Assembly: GCA_008828725.1 (NCBI GenBank)
Contig: MEHQ01004558.1
Span: forward strand, 1 to 64,000
DNA length: 64,000 nt
Origin: Saccharina japonica
Lineage: Eukaryota; Sar; Phaeophyceae; Laminariales; Laminariaceae
Reading direction: 5' to 3'
This document shows positions 57,201 through 64,000 of the stretch, piece after piece; the first letter of the stretch is position 1; every line of letters starts with the position of its first letter. The notes under the pieces were generated by a model. The model searched no databases, was not told where the DNA came from, and saw only the letters and a program-made list of their open reading frames with translations. The translations under genes and the position numbers were made by a program.

Positions 57201-60200
57201 AACCTGAGAACACCACCCCCAATGGCACACAAGGGTTTCATAGTAGTAGAGAGGCGGAGTTGTTAATGGGCGCGTCCTGCGGAAGGGGTGGCACCCTAAA
57301 TGCATTTACTACTGTAGAAGGGTCCACACCTGTGGCTGTCAGTTCTTTTGTCAGAGTGAATACACAAACTACCTTGGCGCTTCTTACTCAGTAGCGCGAA
57401 TCTCGGCCTTAACCACGCGGTGTGCGTACCAAGCTAACTCCGTCAACTGTTGACAGGCCAACCACGCACATGAGGCATTTTTTTGACTGGAGTTTACGCC
57501 ATCAATTAGAGCAAACAAATGATGTAATTATTCCATTTTACCACCTGACCATGGGCACCTCTTAGTTCTTCAAACATACCATGCGCGAATACTTGGACAA
57601 ACGTATACCAATAAGGTTCTACTAGGTTTACACGCAGGGGCAACAACGTGACCACACCACTACTACAGCTATTCTTACGTTGTTGTTCATCCCGTACTCG
57701 ATGCCATCCACCTCGCTCCCCCCCAACCGAACACCTGCCCCGTAACAGCTAGACGCCGTGTTAAATCTGGAGACCAGACAAGACAACAATCAGCCAACAG
57801 GGCAAACGAGGGGTCGGAAGTTGGAAGCGTGGTTAGCGTGGATTCAGCTTTTAACCGATTCAGAACTGAAAAAACATGTCCAACACTGATTGCAAGTGGT
57901 TTGTCCACAACTTCGTGGGATTAGTTCTTGAGGGGTTAATAAACTTTGACAACGAGTTACATGCATGCAGTGGAAAACGCGAATACGTGGGGGGGGAGGG
58001 AGGGCGACCATTGGGGGGGGGCGGAAAGCCCCTATTTCTTCAAATTCGAACAACGGGTTTTGCAGGCCAAATTACAATAAAATCAGAAAGGAGCAGTGAT
58101 ATGGTGTGCAGGGTAGCGGGGGGGGGGGGTACGTTGACGCATGCTACGATAGAGGTGCACCATGTTTTTTCTAGGCTCCTCACTTAAGGAGGGTCATACC
58201 TCACCGAAACATTGTTTTTGGAGGAAAATAAAGGTGCCTTCGGATGCGAAATCTCATGACCGAAGTATACTCTGAAACATTATTCGTCACAAAAAATAAT
58301 GAAAAAACGACGAATTTAGGTTGAGGAGCCCGATCGTTCAAAAAAACGGTTTGGCCAAAAAGTGCGACCTCTACCGTAGCACTAGTCCGGTTGTCGTGTG
58401 ATAAATTGTTGCTTCGGTGAAACAGCGGTTTTGAAGGTAGATGCATGCTATGGCGGTAGAGGTGCACTCCTGAGGGTGTTCACTATGATAGCTCTATACC
58501 TCATTACTATGGCTTGACTTGTACTAATAGTTGCAACGCAAGAATGAAAGACCGATGACATTTTGGTAAAGGAGCCCGATCATTCGCAAAGTATTTCAAC
58601 CACAATGAGGTATACCATATACCTCTGTCGTACCTCGCGTCCGTACACGGCGACCAAGCCCGCGGACGGCAGTTAAGGCTGGGACTCCAGCGCGTACAAG
58701 TATAGGCAAGGAAAAACCTGTTTCACTGGCACAACGGGACTAGGTTTGTGTTGCTGCTCTCGTCACATTTAGCCTATTTACGCGGATTCGGATAATGGTA
58801 TATACATGCATACGTATATAGCAGCATTGCTTTTCGGCCGTACCCCACAAAAGGGTTCTATTCGTCAAAAGCCCGTGGGTTTGACCCGATGATCAAACTC
58901 ATGGCTTAGGGGTTGTGTTGTCAGTTTGTGCATTCCTATTGGGGATAAAGTACATACATGGTAATTCGTTCAAGCGAGGGATTCGGTCGGCAGCGAGGAA
59001 ATATTTCAGCCAAAACTTGGTACCCCTCTGCCACTCTAAGGCACGTTGTATGAATCATCGGTTATGCGCGTGGTATAACGGTTGTCGTGTGGCTCGATAG
59101 AACGGACAAAACGTCCGAACGCTGAGTGTGGGCACTGGCTGACGGAGTCCGTAGCGATATACACTGTATGTCGTCAAGATCCATCCGTATAGTGGACTGC
59201 AGCAGTATATACTGCCTTCCACCTCTGTGTTCTAATCCCGAAACGCATTTGATGGGTTAGCGTACTCTTATCATTGTTCTGTGTTTTGTTTTAATTGTTT
59301 GGGACGGCCAGCGCCTCGGTAAACCCAGTAGAACCAACCAAATGCCTATTTTGTTTGGGTTGTCAGCAAGATATAGGAAAACACCCTCAAATGGTCCCCT
59401 ATGATGTAAACCAAAGTGGTACACCATAGGAAGCACGATTGCCCACCGTACGAAGCACAGCTCCGCGGCGGGTGGCTTGAATACGGCATCATTGTTAACA
59501 ATTTTTTCCGTGCTTGGTCGTAGCACCTTGAGACACATGCTACGATAGAGGTGCACCATGTTTTTCCTGAGCTTCTCATTTCAGGACCGTCATACCTCAC
59601 CGACGAAATGATATAGGAGGGAAATAAATTTTCTGCCGGATGGTAAATATCCTGACCGAAGAATACTCTGAAAAATGAACGTCCGAAAAATTTGGGTTAA
59701 GGAGCCCGATCGTTCAGAAAAATATCCAGCCAGAAAGTGCTACCTCTATCGTAGCACGCGTCCTGAAGTTGTTACCAAGCCGTGGTATATACCTTTGGGG
59801 AGTTCCACATTTGTGCCTGAAGCATGTCTCTCTTAATGTGTCTCCGCTACGGACTTATCTAGAACCATGCCGCTCTGATAGACTTCCGGTATTTGGGACC
59901 TATCTAATAGCATGGGGTGTACCGAAGCAGTTCAGGGGCCTAGCCCATCGGATTGTTAACAGGGCTTCTACAGCTAAACTGTCTTCAGAAACGCGGCCCT
60001 CGTGAAATATGGGTGCGTCTACTTGAAAGCGGACGAGGTAGGGAGGCCAATCGATACAGTCATTGTTTTTATCCTTGAAATAAATATTTCGTACATTCCG
60101 TTCCGACCTTGTGATCGTATCGTCCCCCCTTACAAAGCACCATCTGGAGCAAAACGTGTTTCTTGACCCAAACTACTCCATAACGGATATGGACCATAAT

Positions 60201-62961
60201 AGGCCAAGTAGAATGCTGACCGTTGCCAAACTCGATGTGGGACCCGATGAATTCGACACAAAAATACATGTGCAACCCGATCAACACCGATATGTGACAT
60301 TTACAAGGAAAGAAACCTACAAAGAATAATCTTCCGAGGCAGTTAGTTGGCCTTTCTTCCATTGAGAATGTTCGTCCTTTCTAAATCCATGCGAATGCAC
60401 GTATTTGTGCACGTATATACATGCAACGGTAGGGCTGAAGAAACAATAATTTAATGAATGGATCCAGGTAGTGTGGATTTAAATAATTTTCGTGTGCATT
60501 CAATCTCACTGACGAACGACGTATACCTTATAACAGAGGTAAGGGTGGATCAAAATGTTAGCATATAATTAGTTGAGCTGGTGCGGATAGTTTCGGCGCA
60601 ACAGGGAGAAATTCCATCCGAGCACGTGTTGGTACTTTTTTTGCCCCCTCCCCCTCCCCTTCCCGTAACTCATGCTTTACGGTATAGCATTTCTTTGCAC
60701 TAATAAAAAACAAAAACGATTGCCAACGCTTTTTTGCCAAGGGATTCCACCGATCAATATCCTAGAAAAAATGTATTGACATTTCCATTTTGACATTCGT
60801 TTCCATGTATGCCTACACCATCGGGCAGTACTTTCAGCTTTTAACAAAAACAAGTCAGCGGTGGAAGACGTATGCAGCTTCTCGAATGTGGAGTCATTGT
60901 CAACAGATAATAGGCGATTCCCCCCCGACCACAGCATGGGCCGGAAATCTTTTGTTTTTTAATGGCGCATTCGTATCATACCTGATTGTGTTGTCGTCTC
61001 CCCTCGACCCGTAGCAGCCAGCCTTCGGGTCGCGCTGGTTCGAACAGTCGTTGTCCTCGATCAGGTTCCCCGACGAGCCCTCTTTGACCTCGATGCACTC
61101 GTTGCCGCACGTGTTGATGAAGTTTCCGTGCACCCAGTTGTCGTTGCAGCCGTCCGGTCCATCCTTCCACTGCATACATACAAAGCGGGTGGAAACAAAA
61201 TTAAGGCACTATCGGCGCTGGGTTTGTGCAACTCAAGGCAAGGAGGCTATGTCTGGTATATATATACATGTGTGAACATATATATATATATGAAAAATAA
61301 AATATTGTTAGTATATATATATGTTCGCTTTGTTTGATCCACTCAGAGGCATTTGGCCGAGGTGCTACTCTATTGAGGAGGCCATGTCTGGAATATATAC
61401 CTTAGGGGTTTGCTCAAGCCACTCAGAGTAATTTGACCGAACACTTACTCTATTGATTTGCCTCCCGAGAGGAGGGTGGGGGCGTCAAAATGCGACGACG
61501 ATTTCAGCAAGGGCAACAGCATCATTAGAGGGCGACACGAAACTGGGGCCCGTGCTACAGTGCAAGACATCGTAGACCACGAGCGCAACATGATCCCAAC
61601 CCAACTGCTGAGTATTTACGCCTTTCGTAAAAGGGGGTCAACACGAAACGATATATTTTGTTTCGTCTCCATGTCCGAAAATTGTTAATACGTTATACCG
61701 CTTGGTTTAGCGATGCGAACACCAGTGTGCGACCGTTTCGTACGGAGGGCAAACATGTAAATTCGAGTCCAATTTTGTGTCATGATCAGAGGTTTGAGTC
61801 TGAGTGGACTATGCGCGGTATTGAAGGAGACTCAACACGATAGTAGTGGCCACAGCGGTGACCTTCTACCTCAGCATATGTTGTTTCTGGAACTGTCGGT
61901 AGTTTGTGGTCTGTGCTCACATGCCGTGAAGGTTTATCAAAACTGGTATATATTTCCATGAAAATTGTTTCAATTTGGTGTCGTGCAGAAAGCGCCTGCC
62001 ATTCTTGCTGGTCTTGACAGCTATAACCATTCTTGTTACCCAACTCCACCAGCACACCTAGTGCTCGTGCGATTTCGTTTTCCCATAGAGATATAAATGA
62101 TGTGGTCACACACTGTGAGCAGGGAAAATGTTACCTTCCAAATCAAGGTAAAAGCGAGTAAAACGTCAACGTGCCAGGTCCGAGGACCGTGTGTCGTCAA
62201 ATTCGGGCGCTTTTGCACGAGGCGAGATAATGCAAAACGCTTCTGGCGATACCAATAACATGCATGAAGTGGAGGGTGGAGGGGGTTTATCGGCGGTGAG
62301 TGGGACCCGGGATAGCCGTCACGAAAAGCAAGGAGCCAGAGATTGGTGCGTTATTGTCCGAGCTCACGCGACAGTACGTAGTGCAAATCAATGCACATCC
62401 CGTTTTTACCGGTGTCGGATGAACTACTGTAGTGCACTTTCTGTCTGCATTTCGTCTGACCCGAGTAGCCTCACCGGAACCGTGATCAAACACGCTTCGG
62501 CCAATACGTTATACGCGTACTTCAACTGACAAGTGCTACAATAGAGGTAGCACGTTTTGGCTGAATCGTTTTCTGAACGATCGGGCTCCTTAACCCATAT
62601 TCATCGGACCTTCATTTTTGTGACGAAATGTTGCTAAAAACATACTTTGGTCATGAGATTTTTCATCCAGGAGCACTTTTATTTCCCTCCAAAATCAGTT
62701 TTCGGTGAGGTATGACGCTCCTTAAGTGAGGAGCTCAGAAAACACATGAGGCATCTCTATCGTAGCATGCGTCTCCTGTCGCGCGTATATAGCATGCCTC
62801 GTGTGCGCCTCTGTACCTGCTTGCTGGAGGTCCCGATGTATACCCCTTCTCCATTCTTGTTTCCGTCGTCGAATCGGAAGTCGAACAGCCCGCACTCTTC
62901 GATGGTGTTGCCGGTGATCTCCGCTCTGATCACGAAATTCTTCAGACGGACGCACTCGCCC
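54014..62961 (-). CDS. Right-handed parallel beta-helix protein, five exons, 5' partial
   Basis: Five minus-strand exons splice in phase with GT-AG borders: 62817-62961, 60982-61169, 57679-57766, 56234-56349 and 54014-54242. They give about 254 residues. Successive turns show the Asn-ladder pattern of the fold: EITGNTIEECG, NWVHGNFINTCGNECIEV, GNLIEDNDC, DDNTIRFNTASSCYGAGVRL, YGNTFTDVDAAAL, PQGIICGNECEG. Cys residues recur and may form disulphides. The final exon turns acidic and Pro/Thr-rich (DIDIDFDYPTDDSDDD, TPAPITLLTPEPTVGVPTPS), like a wall-associated linker. Family proteins are mostly secreted polysaccharide lyases, epimerases or binding proteins; no catalytic motif is visible in these exons, so I do not name an activity. 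The start codon and any signal peptide lie beyond 64000. Introns are 1.6, 3.2, 1.3 and 2.0 kb and carry five MITE copies. Confidence 0.85.
54431..54700. mobile_element. TGCTACGATAGAGGT MITE copy in an intron
   Basis: Ends AATGCTACGGTGAAGGTGCA and GCAACCTCTATCGTACACGC. The interior keeps GGCCACTTGAGGAGCTCTATACC. It is the most diverged full-length copy and lies in the intron between the last two beta-helix exons. Confidence 0.7.
54701..55793. other. Intron sequence of the beta-helix gene
   Basis: No further element identified. A plus-strand open frame at 55426-55689 (WYDGGSDDGGRPRNTNMLEK) is protein-like but unsupported by splice signals or homology. Confidence 0.35.
55794..55998 (+). repeat. 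44-bp direct repeat, two full and two partial units
   Basis: AAGATTGTGTCAACCCGAGG followed by TTACTGCGAAGTTTCTTGCC occurs at 55811-55854 and 55938-55981, with partial copies at 55794 and 55982. Between the full units lies an 83-bp block that recurs at 57850. Confidence 0.85.
55858..55940 (+). repeat. Dispersed 85-bp repeat, copy 1
   Basis: Matches 57850-57939 in the same orientation, sharing TTCGTGGGA..AGTTCTT.AGG.GTTAA and the CACACTAATCCCAAGT-like block. Both copies are in beta-helix gene introns. Confidence 0.7.
56234..56349 (-). CDS. Beta-helix gene, fourth visible exon
   Basis: Acceptor AATCGCGGCGCAG, donor ACAAT then GTGAGCGGG. 38 codons plus two bases: VYGNTFTDVDAAALSIRVLP, QGIICGNECEGDSM. 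Unspliced, it would meet TGA two bases later. The donor is preferred because the next exon restores phase exactly (split Met codon). Confidence 0.78.
57679..57766 (-). CDS. Beta-helix gene, third visible exon
   Basis: Acceptor TGGTCTCCAG, donor AACAAC then GTAAGAATAG. 88 nt completing the split Arg, then FNTASSCYGAGVRLGGSEVD and GIEYGMNNN. It includes a run of seven G; frame is kept across it. Confidence 0.82.
57850..57939 (+). repeat. Dispersed 85-bp repeat, copy 2
   Basis: Partner of 55858-55940, with AACACTGATTGCAAGTGG and AACTTCGTGGGATTAG. It lies just upstream, in gene orientation, of the third visible beta-helix exon. Confidence 0.7.
57988..58130 (+). other. G-run cluster, quadruplex-prone
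   Basis: Runs of 8, 3, 3 and 9 G at 57988-58021, and a run of 10 or more near 58117-58130, inside a beta-helix intron. On the transcribed sense of that gene they read as C runs. Confidence 0.5.
58136..58387 (+). mobile_element. TGCTACGATAGAGGT MITE copy in an intron
   Basis: Left end GACGCATGCTACGATAGAGG, right end GCGACCTCTACCGTAGCACT. The interior has GGCTCCTCACTTAAGGAGGG and GGAGCCCGATCGTTCA. Confidence 0.82.
58438..58641 (+). mobile_element. TGCTACGATAGAGGT MITE copy, shortened
   Basis: Left end GATGCATGCTATGGCGGTAG, right end TACCTCTGTCGTACCTCGCG. The interior keeps GGAGCCCGATCATTCGCAAA. It follows the previous copy after about 50 bp. Confidence 0.72.
59532..59761 (+). mobile_element. 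TGCTACGATAGAGGT MITE copy in an intron
   Basis: Left end GACACATGCTACGATAGAGG, right end CTACCTCTATCGTAGCACGC. Interior is colinear with the copy at 58136 (CATACCTCACCGACG, GGAGCCCGATCGTTCAG). It is the best-preserved copy. Confidence 0.85.
60111..60329 (+). CDS. Unrecognised open frame nested in a beta-helix intron
   Basis: A 72-residue plus-strand frame with balanced composition (FLDPNYSITDMDHNRPSRML, KIHVQPDQHRYVTFTRKE) ending in a stop. It lies antisense within the 3.2-kb intron. There is no known domain or splice partner; it could be a terminal exon of an unseen gene or chance. Confidence 0.25.
   Translation: MIVSSPLTKHHLEQNVFLDPNYSITDMDHNRPSRMLTVAKLDVGPDEFDTKIHVQPDQHRYVTFTRKETYKE
60982..61169 (-). 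CDS. Beta-helix gene, second visible exon
   Basis: Acceptor TTTGTATGTATGCAG, donor ATCAG then GTATGATAC. 62 codons plus two bases, with the densest helix signature (HGNFINTCGNECIEVKEGSS). The split Arg codon (AG then A) is completed by the next exon. Confidence 0.88.
61273..61325 (+). repeat. (TA)n-rich tract
   Basis: TATATATATATA runs separated by about 30 bp of A/T-rich sequence, in a beta-helix intron. Confidence 0.8.
62528..62773 (-). mobile_element. TGCTACGATAGAGGT MITE copy in an intron
   Basis: Left end GACAAGTGCTACAATAGAGG, right end GCATCTCTATCGTAGCATGC. Orientation is opposite to 58136. The interior carries GAACGATCGGGCTCCTTAAC and GGTATGACGCTCCTTAAGTG. It ends only 44 bp from the donor of the first visible exon. 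Confidence 0.85.
62817..62961 (-). CDS. Beta-helix gene, first visible exon
   Basis: Acceptor CATCTAAAAACAG, donor AAGCAG then GTACAGAGG. One base of a split codon, then 48 codons including GECVRLKNFVIRAEITGNTI and KNGEGVYIGTSSKQ. Ends in phase 0 and joins the WKDGPDGCNDNW start of the next exon. Confidence 0.85.
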
Positions 62962-64000
62962 CTGTTTTTAGATGTGCCGGGTGTTGTCGTGCACACGTAG
63001 TTGTTTGTGGTGGGCCGGTTCATTCTGAATCTCACCGTAGCGGTAAAATGTGATTGTACAAGGATGAATGTACTGTTGAATTACTGCTACTTTGTTCTAT
63101 CGTGTTGTAAAGTGTGGCGGTAGCGTGGTAAATGTACCGGGTTGTTGTAACGTTGTTTTGGGATGGTCCGAAGACACACAGCAGTCACGTCGCGGAGATC
63201 CAACAACTGATTTGTCTCAAGCTGATAGGGAGATACATTGTCCCTGCAGAATAAAAGACCATAGTTTTGTTCAAGGAACTAAACAAAACAGTGTTTTTCC
63301 GGCATGTGGTTGGTGTGCTCAACTGACAGCAATTCGAACAAATACACCGGGTTCGTCGTACGAATCCAGACACGTCTCACTGACTGAACGTCAATAACAA
63401 AAAAAACACATAGTTAAGTTATTGTCTTCCACCGTATTATTGTCGTTTATATCGCAGATGGGCAATTTTCCGACCGTGTGGTTAAGCTATACAAGCACGG
63501 TTTGCATCGAAACCGTTACGACGAGGTGAGTCTTCGACCAGCATTATATCTCGACAACAACGGCACTTCTTTCGTCAGACGGCAAAATGCATTGGTCAAT
63601 TGTTCAGAATTTGACCACACCGAAAGTTGTTTGTTCGATTTCATACCCCGACGGAGCTTTTTCCAGAGATGGAATATTTAGTCCACTTGCTGTCCATCAT
63701 GGCGTGGTTTGTTACAGCGATCTGGCTTGTTTTTTAACCACTGTGAACGTAAAGTCATCCACTGGGCGACTTCGAAAAGGTCGCTCAATTCGTACTTTAC
63801 GCCGAGACATGTAACGCACCTAACCCAACGACCAAATTTGTCCAGAACATATCCAAAGCAAGGGGTGTACGGGGCCTGCAGTATAAACTTCTATCGTGTT
63901 TACTAAAATGTTCGGGACCCATCCCATACACGCACCAAAGCCACAACACACAACAAATGTTTGACGTTGTGGGTAAATTTTATCTCCGGCATGAGTATCC
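62962..64000. other. Upstream intron or flank of the beta-helix gene
   Basis: The first visible exon begins mid-codon, so this stretch is presumably intron. I looked on the minus strand for the expected upstream helix turns or a signal peptide and found none before the window edge. Confidence 0.4.

Overview
This window looks like nuclear DNA of a stramenopile, most probably a brown alga (Phaeophyceae) or close relative. The main reason is two intact genes made of EsV-1-7 repeats (C-X4-C-X16-C-X2-H, 38-residue period), a family best known from brown algae and from the Ectocarpus virus EsV-1. A GT-AG spliced gene with kilobase-scale introns agrees with this. There are no operons, ribosome binding sites, tRNAs or rRNAs. 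Most of the sequence is decayed non-coding DNA, duplications and small transposons. Homologies are by-eye alignments and all coordinates of repeats are approximate.

Layout. (1) 0.5-4.75 kb: a local inverted duplication with about 1 kb arms. (2) 5.2-6.4 kb: two tail-to-tail arrays of a TGTCGCGACA palindrome. (3) 7.0-17.4 kb and 36.7-45.3 kb: the arms of one large, old inverted duplication, each carrying one intact EsV-1-7 gene (plus strand at 14.7 kb, minus strand at 38.5 kb). Later insertions can be dated against the other arm: a 1.19-kb hAT-like element and a run of GGAAGCTTCC palindromes on the left, a 0.69-kb palindrome element on the right. (4) 18-31 kb, between the arms: gene-poor, with a tyrosine-recombinase fossil, two small TIR transposons, a second GGAAGCTTCC array, one candidate two-exon gene and one orphan exon. 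(5) 31.1-36.9 kb: a tandem direct duplication whose two units each hold a decayed EsV-1-7 array. (6) 45.3-54 kb: a nearly identical foldback repeat, then mostly featureless DNA with a few weak open frames. (7) 54.0-63.0 kb: a minus-strand gene for a right-handed parallel beta-helix protein. Five exons join in phase into about 254 residues; the 5' end lies beyond the window. Its introns hold five copies of one MITE family.

The two recognisable gene systems are unrelated in role. EsV-1-7 proteins are putative zinc-binding regulators (the Ectocarpus member IMMEDIATE UPRIGHT affects early development). Beta-helix proteins are usually secreted carbohydrate-active or carbohydrate-binding proteins, and the acidic Pro/Thr-rich tail here fits a wall or extracellular location. 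The most unusual signal is a set of dispersed arrays of different short palindromes that share a conserved non-palindromic end containing TACATTATTTG or a close variant. This suggests a mobile element whose body is an amplified palindrome.
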